From positions 3,623,501 to 3,687,500 of the forward strand of contig CP081102.1 in assembly GCA_025141835.1 (NCBI GenBank): a DNA stretch of 64,000 bases, read 5' to 3'. The position numbers and the translations under genes were made by a program. Origin of the DNA: Rhodobacteraceae bacterium M385 (GTDB lineage Bacteria > Pseudomonadota > Alphaproteobacteria > Rhodobacterales > Rhodobacteraceae). Under the pieces are notes generated by a model. That model made no database searches and was not told the origin of the DNA. It was given only the letters and a program-made list of their open reading frames with translations. Shown here in pieces: positions 51,021 through 58,614 of the stretch (positions within the stretch are counted from its first letter, which is position 1; each line of letters starts with the position of its first letter).

Positions 51021-52616
51021 ATGTTGAAATTCGCGAAGCTTTCGCTTCTGTCTCTAGCATTGGCAGGCACGCCGATGGTGTCTGTTATGCTGACGCCAAA
51101 CCAAGCGGAAGCGCAGGCCTTTTCAGCGCTGCGTCAGGCGATTGCAGAGGCTTCTTCCACGGAAGAACAGCTGGCCGCCTTCTACCGCGAGCGTGATTTC
51201 CAGCCGATCTGGACCACGGCAGATGCCGCCGACCGTCGAAACGCGCTGTTCAGCGCGCTGGCCGAGGCCAATAATCACGGACTGCCGACGCAGCGCTATG
51301 ACACCACCGATCTGGTTGCCGCATTCAGCAGCGCCACCAATCCCTACGAGATGGGCCGCGCCGACGTGCAGGCGTCGCTCTTGTTCCTTCAGTACGCGCA
51401 GGACGTCCACTCCGGCTTCCTTGAGCCCGGCGATATTGTAGGCGACATCGTCCACACCCTGCCGCGCCGTGATCCGCTAGAGTTATTCACCGAATTCACC
51501 GCCTCCAACCCCTATGAGTATATCGCCACCCTGCCGCCGCAGCACCCTGAGTACACCCGCCTGATGCGCGCCAAGCTGCACCTAGAGCAGATGATCGACG
51601 AGGGCGGCTATGGGCAGACCGTGCAGGCGGGATCCCTCGCGCCGGGTGCGACGGGCAACTCTGTTGTGCAACTGCGCAACCGTTTGTTGGCGATGGGCTA
51701 CCTGGAGCGTTCCGCCACGGCCACCTACGACAGCCGCCTGCAACAGGCCGTGCTGGAGTTCCAGGTCGACAACGGCATCAACGCCGATGGCATCGCGGGC
51801 GGTGATACGATCCGCGCCGTCAATCGTTCCGCCACCGAGCATCTGTCCGAGGTTATCCTTGCGATGGAGCGTCAGCGTTGGCTGAACTTTGACCGTGGCC
51901 CGCGCCATGTCTTCGTGAATCTGCCAGACTTCCATTCCCGGGTGATCGACGACGGCGAAGTAACATTCGTCACCCGCTCGGTCATCGGCTCTCGCGACAG
52001 CGACCGCCGCACGCCGGAATTCTCGGACGTGATGGAGCATATGGTCATCAACCCAAGCTGGTACGTGCCGCGGTCCATTGCGCGCGGCTATATTCCGTCG
52101 ATCATTGCGGGCGGTGCGAACCACTTTGAGCTGATGTCCAACGGCCGCCCGGTGAGCCGCGCCAATGTGGATTGGAGCCGGGTTTCGGCGGGCAACTTCC
52201 CGTTCGACCTGCGCCAACCTCCCGGCCCGCGCAACGCGCTGGGTCTTGTCAAGTTCATGTTCCCCAACCAGTGGAACATCTATCTGCATGACAGCCCTCA
52301 ACAGGAACTCATGACCCATGAAGTTCGCGCCTATTCCGCTGGCTGTGTCCGCTTGGATGATCCGTTCGACTTCGCCTACCACTTGCTTGCGCCGCAAGAA
52401 TCGGACCCGGTGACGTTCTTCCAAACCATCCTAAACTCCAGCCGTGAGACGCAGGTGAATCTGGATACGCCGATCCCGGTACACATCGTGTATTGGACAG
52501 CTTGGGTTAACACCGAGGGTCGTTTGAACTTCCGCAACGACATCTACGGTCGCAATGCGATCCTGCGCCAGGAGATCCAGAACCTTGGGGTGGAGATAAG
52601 AGGCGTGAACAGTTGA
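51021..52616 (+). CDS. YcbB-type L,D-transpeptidase with peptidoglycan-binding domain
   Basis: About 531 residues from the ATG at 51021 (AGGG 9 nt upstream; an ATG at 51012 is too close to it). Signal peptide, an N-terminal scaffold (AFYRERDFQPIWTTADAA), a PG_binding_1 domain (GNSVVQLRNRLLAMGYLE), then YkuD with His in WNIYLHDSPQQ and Cys in AYSAGCVRLDDP. The length fits the large YcbB class. It makes 3-3 cross-links. It is probably a chromosomal gene, since the LpxD-like start follows it as in an ordinary gene order. Confidence 0.9.
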   Translation: MLKFAKLSLLSLALAGTPMVSVMLTPNQAEAQAFSALRQAIAEASSTEEQLAAFYRERDFQPIWTTADAADRRNALFSALAEANNHGLPTQRYDTTDLVAAFSSATNPYEMGRADVQASLLFLQYAQDVHSGFLEPGDIVGDIVHTLPRRDPLELFTEFTASNPYEYIATLPPQHPEYTRLMRAKLHLEQMIDEGGYGQTVQAGSLAPGATGNSVVQLRNRLLAMGYLERSATATYDSRLQQAVLEFQVDNGINADGIAGGDTIRAVNRSATEHLSEVILAMERQRWLNFDRGPRHVFVNLPDFHSRVIDDGEVTFVTRSVIGSRDSDRRTPEFSDVMEHMVINPSWYVPRSIARGYIPSIIAGGANHFELMSNGRPVSRANVDWSRVSAGNFPFDLRQPPGPRNALGLVKFMFPNQWNIYLHDSPQQELMTHEVRAYSAGCVRLDDPFDFAYHLLAPQESDPVTFFQTILNSSRETQVNLDTPIPVHIVYWTAWVNTEGRLNFRNDIYGRNAILRQEIQNLGVEIRGVNS

Positions 52617-52646
52617 TCCTCTCTCCGAAAGCTTTCGGGGGCAGGC

Positions 52647-52799
52647 ATGGCTGAGTTCAGCGTAAGAGACATTGCAGCGGCGCTTGGGGAGGAAGCCTTG
52701 GGCGCCGCTGACCTTTTGGTGCATGGCGTGGCTGAGCCCGCCGATGCGGGGCCCGATGATCTCGCGCTGGCGATGCGGTCAGAGTGTGCGCTTTCCTAA
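52647..52799 (+). pseudogene. Truncated LpxD-like acyltransferase (N-terminal domain only)
   Basis: Fifty residues (MAEFSVRDIAAALGEEALGA, then GVAEPADAGPDDLALAM) resemble the LpxD N-terminal UDP-binding domain, which has a VxDIAxxLG start and a GPxDLAF block. The frame ends at TAA right after ECALS. The hexapeptide-repeat acyltransferase part is missing, so the gene was cut near 52790, probably by insertion of the island. Confidence 0.55.
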
Positions 52800-53444
52800 C
52801 TATAGGGGCGGACCGCTTCAAAGGGGGAGGCTCAGCCGAGCAAACCCGACACGGAGATCTCTCAGAACGGGCCATCGTTCCAGATTGCAACACAGCGGCA
52901 ATCTACTTTGTGACAAGGCCAGGTCTGGCTGAATGTCGTCAAGCCCGTGCTATCGTCGAGGCTTTGGCGTTGAAGAGCGCAAGGTTATGGCGTCGCGTTG
53001 CGTGGCCGATCGGGGATCGTGCGATAACGAATGTCCGTAATGCAAACTGCGACCGCAGCATCACCAGAGTGAGCTGTGTGTCCGCCTTATGCTGTGAGTA
53101 GGCGCCAGTATGTTTAGGCAAGTCTCAGCAAAGAGCCCCCGATGTGGGACACCGTAAAGCGAAGGCATTCAATTAAAATGCGTTAAAATATTGATTTTAA
53201 ACGTATATATTAGCAACGAGAAGTGTCGGGTATTGAACAGAACGCTCCTCCGCCACCATCAAACCCCGACACATTGGGCTTTCACCGCGCAAGCCACCCA
53301 GAACGATCCTGATCTTCTCTTCGGATGAATAAAGGCTGCGGGTCGCCCGTTTGATATCTTTCTCATCGTCCACTGCTCAGTGGTTACGACGCGCAACAAA
53401 AACTCTCTTAGAAAATCGCCATATTTGGACCCATAAGCGCTGAC
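52800..53444. other. Junction region without a recognised gene
   Basis: Between the LpxD stub and the DUF932 remnant. A 105-codon frame (52784-53101 plus) has no known domain. An AT-rich patch lies at 53160-53215. GTGTCGGG (53223-53230) and CCCGACAC (53265-53272) form an inverted repeat with a 34-nt gap. Probably a mixture of insertion scars. Confidence 0.4.
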
Positions 53445-53468
53445 GTCTGACAGTCAGACAGTCAGACA
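53445..53468. repeat. Three 8-bp tandem units at the DUF932-remnant junction
   Basis: GTCTGACA, GTCAGACA, GTCAGACA. The first two also form the perfect palindrome GTCTGAC-A-GTCAGAC. The array ends 1-2 bp before homology to the DUF932 gene begins, so it marks a breakpoint. Confidence 0.6.
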
Positions 53469-53469
53469 G

Positions 53470-53495
53470 TGGCCGTCCAGAATTTCCATACTCAT
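53470..53495 (-). pseudogene. Remnant of a second DUF932 gene (first eight codons)
   Basis: Identical to the start of the gene at 1950-3143 (MSMEILDGH on the minus strand) before it breaks off into the tandem repeat. It is followed upstream by its own leader (53510-53551). Confidence 0.75.
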
Positions 53496-53509
53496 TGGGC
53501 TTCTCCAGA

Positions 53510-53551
53510 GACGGGCGGTGGGGAGCTTCTCTCTCGACCTCCAAACCCGTC
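53510..53551 (-). promoter_or_regulatory. Structured leader element, copy C
   Basis: Outer arms GACGGG/CCCGTC and an inner GGAG...GCTCC stem as in copies A and B. With the adjacent coding remnant it forms a direct repeat of about 80 bp with 3118-3199. Confidence 0.6.
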
Positions 53552-53906
53552 ACGGTGATAGCCGCGCCTCTCTTTTTAAGAATATGGCTGCGACGCTTAG
53601 ACGAGCATGCTGTCACTCACGGGATGAAGCCAAGTTGCCGAAATCGAAGAACGGCAAGGCCGTCGCTGAATAGACGCGGCGCCCTTCAGAAGCCCAATCT
53701 CCAAAAAATTTCCAATCTCCGCCGCGTTTTGCATCGACAATCACAAGTCTCTGCGCTGCGCCAAGTTGCGCATTCCCATCCGTCGGGTCGCCCTATCATC
53801 CGATTCCCCGGCCACGGCGTCATTCCTACGCCGCTCGGAAGCATTGCCAAAAATCGCTCATGAAGGGACCCTCGTTTCACAACCCTTGAAACGCGTTCGA
53901 AACGGC
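53552..53906. other. Region between the leader remnant and the recombinase genes
   Basis: No supported gene. It carries upstream sequence of the small recombinase-associated ORF. Confidence 0.35.
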
Positions 53907-54098
53907 ATGAACATGATCCGCAAGCCATGCAAGTCTTCGAGAGGGGCGGTCCGGTCTGGCGACCGTAAGCTTCCAACCAAAGCCGTAGAGTCAAATCTGG
54001 ATCCCAGATTGGCAGGCTTGGTGCGCCTTCTGGCTCGTCGGGCCGCACGAGCTTGGTATAGTGAGCAGACAAGGGAAAGCGGCGCGAAGCGACGTTAA
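53907..54098 (+). CDS. Small basic ORF preceding the serine recombinase
   Basis: 63 residues. The C-terminal segment SNLDPRLAGLVRLLARRAAR is like small proteins often found just before large serine recombinases in alphaproteobacteria. It ends 19 nt before the recombinase GTG. Role unknown; it could be an accessory factor or leader. Confidence 0.5.
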   Translation: MNMIRKPCKSSRGAVRSGDRKLPTKAVESNLDPRLAGLVRLLARRAARAWYSEQTRESGAKRR

Positions 54099-54117
54099 AG
54101 TCCTGAAAGGGTTTGCC

Positions 54118-55764
54118 GTGAAAGTTGCTCTCTACGCCCGATATTCATCCGACAATCAACGTGATGCGTCTATCGCCGACCAACTTCGAATCTGCCGGAT
54201 GCATGCGGAACAGCAGGGTTGGCAAGTTGTCGAAGAGTACACGGATCACGCGACCTCGGGAGCCTCTCTGATCCGCTCCGGCATCCAAGCGTTGATGGCG
54301 GATGCGCTAAGCGGGCGTTTCAACATTATCTGCGCAGAAGCGATGGATCGGCTGTCTCGGGATCAAGAAGATATCGCGGGTCTATTTAAGCGAATGGCGT
54401 ACGCAGATGTGAAGATCATCACCCTCTCAGAAGGCGAAGTCACACATCTCCATGTGGGCCTAAAGGGAACAATGAACGCACTTTTCCTAAAGGATTTGGC
54501 GGACAAAACGAGGCGTGGCCAGCGGGGGCGCGTGGAGATGGGCAAGTCCGGCGGGGGTCGGTGTTATGGCTATGACGTAGTCAAAAAGCTCGATGGAAAC
54601 GGTGAACCCCTTCGGGGCGATCGTTCAATCAACATTGTCGAGGCCAGGGTCATCCAGCGGATCTTCAAGGACTACGCGTCCGGGAAATCGCCAAAACGGA
54701 TCGCTTCAGAGTTGAACCAGGACAGGGTGCCTGCCCCGAGCGGCGGCGACTGGGGGTTCAGCACGATCAACGGCAACGTCAAACGCGGCACTGGCATTTT
54801 GAACAACGAACTCTACATTGGGCGGTTGGTTTGGAACCGGCAGCGTTTCGTAAAGGATCCTGAGACCGGACGACGACAAGCCCGTCCAAATCCGGAGGTG
54901 GACTGGGTCGTCCAGGAAGTGCCAAAGCTGCGCATCGTGGACGAGGCCCTATGGAAGGCTGTAAAGGACCGCCAAACTAGCCTCAAACGTTGTCGGAAGC
55001 ACACCAATGAGGAAAACCATTTCCACCAACGACGGCGTCCGAAGTATCTGCTTTCCGGTCTGACGAAATGCGGTTGTTGCGGAGGCGGATACTCGATGGT
55101 TTCCGCCAGCTTGGTTGGGTGCTCGACAGCTCGGAACAAGGGAACCTGCGACAATCGGCAGAATATCCGCAGAGATCGACTGGAAGAACGCGTGCTTAAC
55201 GCCCTGCGGCATCACCTGATGGACCCCGAGTTATTCAAGGAATTCTGCAATGAGTTCACCCGAGAGATGAACGCGTTACGGATGGAAGGCCGGGCGTCGA
55301 TTGATGCTGGTCAGCGGGAAGTCGAGAAGATCGATCGTGAGCTGAGTACCCTTTTGAATTTGGTCCTTAAGGGCGGAGCGGCGGATGCGGTAAATGACAA
55401 AATGGTACGGCTGGAAGCTCGCAAGAAAGAGGTCGAGGATTTCCTGACCGAGAGCGAAGCTCCACCGCCGTTGCTGCACCCAGAGATGGCGACGTTCTAC
55501 AGAACTCAAGTTGCAGAATTGTGCGCGGCGTTACGGGAAGACTCCGAGACCAAGCGGATGGAGGCTGTCGACATCATCCGGTCACTGATCGACGCGATTG
55601 TCCTGACGCCTGAGGGCGGAGATCTTCGAATTGATGTGCGGGGCGATCTTGCTGGAATACTTGACGTATCCTCTAAAACACGAACCCCGGCCGAAGAGGC
55701 CGGGGTATCGCAAGTTAAGATGGTTGCGGGAGTAGGATTTGAACCTACGACCTTCAGGTTATGA
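54118..55764 (+). CDS. Large serine recombinase
   Basis: 548 residues from the GTG at 54118 (AAAGGG about 8 nt upstream; an earlier GTG at 54061 overlaps the small ORF). Resolvase domain with the catalytic Ser in ALYARYSSDNQRDAS, then a recombinase domain, a zinc ribbon (KCGCCGGGYSM ... C), and a coiled coil. The C-terminus VAGVGFEPTTFRL is the antisense reading of a tRNA-fMet 3' half, so the gene was fused to a tRNA target. It likely integrates or once integrated a larger element. Confidence 0.9.
   Translation: MKVALYARYSSDNQRDASIADQLRICRMHAEQQGWQVVEEYTDHATSGASLIRSGIQALMADALSGRFNIICAEAMDRLSRDQEDIAGLFKRMAYADVKIITLSEGEVTHLHVGLKGTMNALFLKDLADKTRRGQRGRVEMGKSGGGRCYGYDVVKKLDGNGEPLRGDRSINIVEARVIQRIFKDYASGKSPKRIASELNQDRVPAPSGGDWGFSTINGNVKRGTGILNNELYIGRLVWNRQRFVKDPETGRRQARPNPEVDWVVQEVPKLRIVDEALWKAVKDRQTSLKRCRKHTNEENHFHQRRRPKYLLSGLTKCGCCGGGYSMVSASLVGCSTARNKGTCDNRQNIRRDRLEERVLNALRHHLMDPELFKEFCNEFTREMNALRMEGRASIDAGQREVEKIDRELSTLLNLVLKGGAADAVNDKMVRLEARKKEVEDFLTESEAPPPLLHPEMATFYRTQVAELCAALREDSETKRMEAVDIIRSLIDAIVLTPEGGDLRIDVRGDLAGILDVSSKTRTPAEEAGVSQVKMVAGVGFEPTTFRL
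55685..55705 (-). terminator. Intrinsic terminator hairpin (probable former end of the rrn-tRNA-fMet transcript)
   Basis: CCCCGGCC and GGCCGGGG form an 8-bp GC stem with a 5-nt loop. On the minus strand it is followed by TTCGTGTTTT. It lies 15 nt beyond the left att copy, where the tRNA CCA end would have been before the 5.85-kb insertion. It is also within the last codons of the serine recombinase. Confidence 0.6.
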
Positions 55765-55766
55765 GC
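55721..55766. repeat. attL: 46-bp direct repeat of the tRNA-fMet 3' half
   Basis: Identical over 46 bp to 61574-61619. It covers the tRNA from the anticodon loop through CCA. The flanking bases differ on both sides. It marks the left boundary of the 5.85-kb element. Confidence 0.92.
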
Positions 55767-55952
55767 GCGTTCTTGGCCTTTTCGCCACACTACTCCAGTT
55801 CACGCCACAACGCGCTAAGTAATTGCTTTTGCTATTTTTATCTGGACAACCTCTACGCCAACGGCTCATCAAGATGCATCATTTTCGCTACCGACTGCTT
55901 CCATAACGCTTCCATGGAAGTTCGTCTGTAACCGCACGGGAAAGGATGTGTG

Positions 55953-57101
55953 ATGCCAAAACTGACCAAACGAAGTGTCGAGAAATTGGCTGTTAGAGAC
56001 GCCGACTATATCGCCTTTGACAGCGAAGTGAATGGCTTCGGCGTTCGCATCCTTCCAAGCGGGCGGCGCTCCTACCTTGTTCAATATCGAAGCGGCGGAA
56101 GAACAAGGCGTATCGCAATTGGCCAGCATGGTGCCGTTACGGTTGAGGAAGCTCGCAAACGCGCAAAGGAATTGCTGGGATCGGTAGCAGCGGGCCAAAA
56201 TCCCGCGGAAGTTATCGCGCAACACCGAGGCGCACCAACCGTTGCAAGCGTCGGTGAGAGATTTCTGAGAGAGCATGTGGACGTACGCTGCAAACCCTCA
56301 ACCGCGAAAGAGTACAAACGAGCGTTTACAAATTTTATCAATCCGGCGATGGGCAACCATAAGATTGTCGATGTGGTCCGTGCTGATATCAGCAAATTAC
56401 ACCATGCCCACCGTCACATTCCCTATCAAGCAAACCGAACGCTCGGCGTGTTGTCCAAAATGTTCACTCTTTGCGAGGTATGGGGGCTACGGACAGACGG
56501 CTCTAACCCGTGTCGCCATGTTTCAAAGTACAGAGAGCAAAAGCGAGAACGGTTTTTAAGTGCGGCGGAGCTTCGACGGCTTGGGCAAACACTGAATGCA
56601 TTGGAACGAGACGGCTTGGAAACCGTCTTTGTCACCTCTGCCTTCAAGCTGCTTATTCTCACTGGTTGTCGGTTGGGCGAAATCCAGTATTTGGAATGGT
56701 CGTTTGTGACGAACCGGTATCTGCTGTTACCCGACAGTAAAACGGGCGCGCGTCGCATCCCCCTGCCCCCGGCTGCACAAGAACTATTGTCGGCCTTACC
56801 TCGCGATCCGGGCAATCCTTTCGTGATCGCGGGTAGCATCCCTAACCAACCTGTCACCGACTTGCAGAAGCCGTGGCGGCGCATAAGGGCAACGGCTGAC
56901 CTAGAGGGCGTGCGCATTCATGATCTCCGCCACACCTACGCCTCGAACGCTGTGGCGAATGGAATGCCAATTCAAATGGTCGGTAAGCTGCTCGGGCATA
57001 CGCAAATCCAGACGACAATGCGCTATGCACACCTCGCAGACGATCCGGTCATGATGGCCGCGGAACAAAATTCAGCATCGCTGGCTCAAGCATTAGGCTG
57101 A
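55953..57101 (+). CDS. int: Tyrosine recombinase/integrase
   Basis: 382 residues from the ATG at 55953. N-terminal Arm/DUF4102-like domain (MPKLTKRSVEKLAVRDADYI), a core-binding domain, and the catalytic set: Arg in TGCRLGEI, HDLRHTYAS, LGHTQIQTTMRYAH with the Tyr nucleophile. It lies next to attL, as usual for tRNA-targeting integrases. Its target is tRNA-fMet. Confidence 0.93.
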   Translation: MPKLTKRSVEKLAVRDADYIAFDSEVNGFGVRILPSGRRSYLVQYRSGGRTRRIAIGQHGAVTVEEARKRAKELLGSVAAGQNPAEVIAQHRGAPTVASVGERFLREHVDVRCKPSTAKEYKRAFTNFINPAMGNHKIVDVVRADISKLHHAHRHIPYQANRTLGVLSKMFTLCEVWGLRTDGSNPCRHVSKYREQKRERFLSAAELRRLGQTLNALERDGLETVFVTSAFKLLILTGCRLGEIQYLEWSFVTNRYLLLPDSKTGARRIPLPPAAQELLSALPRDPGNPFVIAGSIPNQPVTDLQKPWRRIRATADLEGVRIHDLRHTYASNAVANGMPIQMVGKLLGHTQIQTTMRYAHLADDPVMMAAEQNSASLAQALG

Positions 57102-57119
57102 GCCGGAAAGGGGAAAACT

Positions 57120-57914
57120 ATGTCTGAAGAACAATGTTCGATCTCTCAGCTAGGCGAGTGGATGGTCATGTCGCTCGAAGATGGCTTCCACGCCTATGAT
57201 AAAACCAGCGGGCTGAAATGGCCCCCTGAAGGCTCAACTTCTGGCGTGGAGGTTCGTCAAACTTGGCGTGATGGCTGGAACGCACCGCCTCAAGAAAAGC
57301 GCGGTTTTTGGCTGGATAAACTTAGAGCAAAGCCTCAGATGACGGAGCAAGAGTATAGGCGAGCTCATTTCGTGAGGCTCTTGTCAGTTGGGCAAGCAGA
57401 AGCGATCGGTTTTCTACTCCCCCGTAGTGAAGGTGACCGGGCAGTTTTAATCCCTCAAGAAGTCTGGGAGAAATGCACTCTGGATTGGGACACGCGCAAT
57501 TTGTCTGGCGCAGGGTTTGATTTTGCACATGTACAAATATTGATGCCGGAGCACTCCGTCCTGCTCAAGAACGGCGTTTACATTCCTCAACCGTTGCCGC
57601 CTCTGGCCGTCTTTGAACCATCTGAGGCTCGGCGACTCAGTTTAGGTCTCCCGAGCGATGGTCCCGCGTACTCGTCGACCGAGCCTGAAACCACGCAAAA
57701 GAGTTTGGGCCGACCAACACTAAAATCGGCCGTCATCCAAGCATTCGAGGAAATTGAGAAAGATCCGACTTGGCAGCAAAAGCAGCTGTCGAATGCCATT
57801 AGAGACCGCGTGAAATCGAATCTGGGCGTCGCCAGTGACGATGGTCTAAGTATAGGAGCAATCATGGGTCACGTTCGCCCCTTGTGGAACGAGTTCAGGG
57901 GTCGAAAAGGCTGA
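57120..57914 (+). CDS. Element protein of unknown function
   Basis: 264 residues, soluble, no recognised domain. N-terminal part WMVMSLEDGFHAYDKTSGL; C-terminal LGRPTLKSAVIQAFEEIEKD looks like a small helical DNA-binding or regulatory segment. It starts 18 nt after the integrase and precedes the HTH gene. Could be a regulator of the element; not assignable from sequence. Confidence 0.6.
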   Translation: MSEEQCSISQLGEWMVMSLEDGFHAYDKTSGLKWPPEGSTSGVEVRQTWRDGWNAPPQEKRGFWLDKLRAKPQMTEQEYRRAHFVRLLSVGQAEAIGFLLPRSEGDRAVLIPQEVWEKCTLDWDTRNLSGAGFDFAHVQILMPEHSVLLKNGVYIPQPLPPLAVFEPSEARRLSLGLPSDGPAYSSTEPETTQKSLGRPTLKSAVIQAFEEIEKDPTWQQKQLSNAIRDRVKSNLGVASDDGLSIGAIMGHVRPLWNEFRGRKG

Positions 57915-58002
57915 AAACCGGTTTTTGATTTTTCGAAGTTGGGCAAATCGAACTGCCCTTGGCATTCATTTCATCGTCAACTCACAAGACGAAAGGAATG
58001 CA

Positions 58003-58248
58003 ATGAAACTCCCGACACATGACCCGGATTACCTTGACCGCCTCATCACAGAACGCGATGCGGCAAACTTTCTCGGCTATACAATGCGCGCGCTTCAAAA
58101 CTGGCGTTTACGCGGTGGTGGCCCTTCCTTTGTAAAGGTCTCAGCTCGGTCGATCCGTTACCGCAAGCGCGATTTGGTCGCTTGGACAGAAAGCAAACTC
58201 GCGCAGCACACAAGCGAACTAGCCGGTGGAGTGTACCCCCATGACTAA
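58003..58248 (+). CDS. AlpA/excisionase-like HTH protein
   Basis: 81 residues from the ATG at 58003 (AAGGA upstream). MerR/HTH_17-type helix: LITERDAANFLGYTMRALQN, then WRLRGGGPSFVKVSARSIRY. Such proteins act as excisionases or activators of integrative elements. It overlaps the next ORF by 8 nt. Confidence 0.82.
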   Translation: MKLPTHDPDYLDRLITERDAANFLGYTMRALQNWRLRGGGPSFVKVSARSIRYRKRDLVAWTESKLAQHTSELAGGVYPHD

Positions 58249-58561
58249 GGATACCAAGCTGAACGCGTTCTTGGCCGGACCCGGCTTTCACGCCCTTGAG
58301 GACTACGCAAACTATCTTGGGCCAGCGTTACTAAATCATTGCCCTGGATCAGGTGTACGGGCCGAGTTTGCTCGCGATATCGACGTTAATTGGGACACCG
58401 GAGAAATCGTGATTACAGATATCGTCGAATTTCGCATCTCCGGACCTGACGCACCCTCTCAAGATGCCAGCGGCGCGCCTGACCGCCGTGCACGGCGGGC
58501 CGGGCGCGGGTGCGGTGGGCGGGCGCGCCGCGGGCGCAACGGTAAGATTGTGCGCCACTGA
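58241..58561 (+). CDS. Short ORF with Arg/Gly-rich tail overlapping a palindromic GC block
   Basis: 106 residues from the ATG at 58241. The first 70 residues look like an ordinary protein. The last 35 (ASGAPDRRARRAGRGCGGRA and RRGRN) come from an extremely GC-rich stretch. No family is recognised. The tail may be shaped by DNA function rather than protein function. Confidence 0.5.
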   Translation: MTKDTKLNAFLAGPGFHALEDYANYLGPALLNHCPGSGVRAEFARDIDVNWDTGEIVITDIVEFRISGPDAPSQDASGAPDRRARRAGRGCGGRARRGRNGKIVRH

Positions 58562-58586
58562 GGGGGGGCTTGTAACACCCCCCTCC
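58468..58586. other. Origin-like block: palindrome and hairpins just upstream of the initiator
   Basis: CCGCCGTGCACGGCGG (58483-58498) is a perfect 16-bp palindrome. The 8-bp palindrome GGCGCGCC occurs twice around it. GAGGGGGG...CCCCCCTC (58560-58585) is an 8-bp stem with a 10-nt loop. Together they precede the Rep_trans gene at 58615 and could be the double-strand origin or oriT. Confidence 0.45.
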
Positions 58587-58614
58587 ATAAATACAGATGA
58601 GTAAAGGAACGAAC

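Noticed and set aside
51582..52424. 280-codon minus-strand frame opposite the YcbB-type gene
   Set aside because: Antisense to an intact domain-rich gene; no independent signal.
53223..53272. GTGTCGGG/CCCGACAC inverted repeat
   Set aside because: A 34-nt loop and no T-tract; too weak to call a terminator or attachment site.
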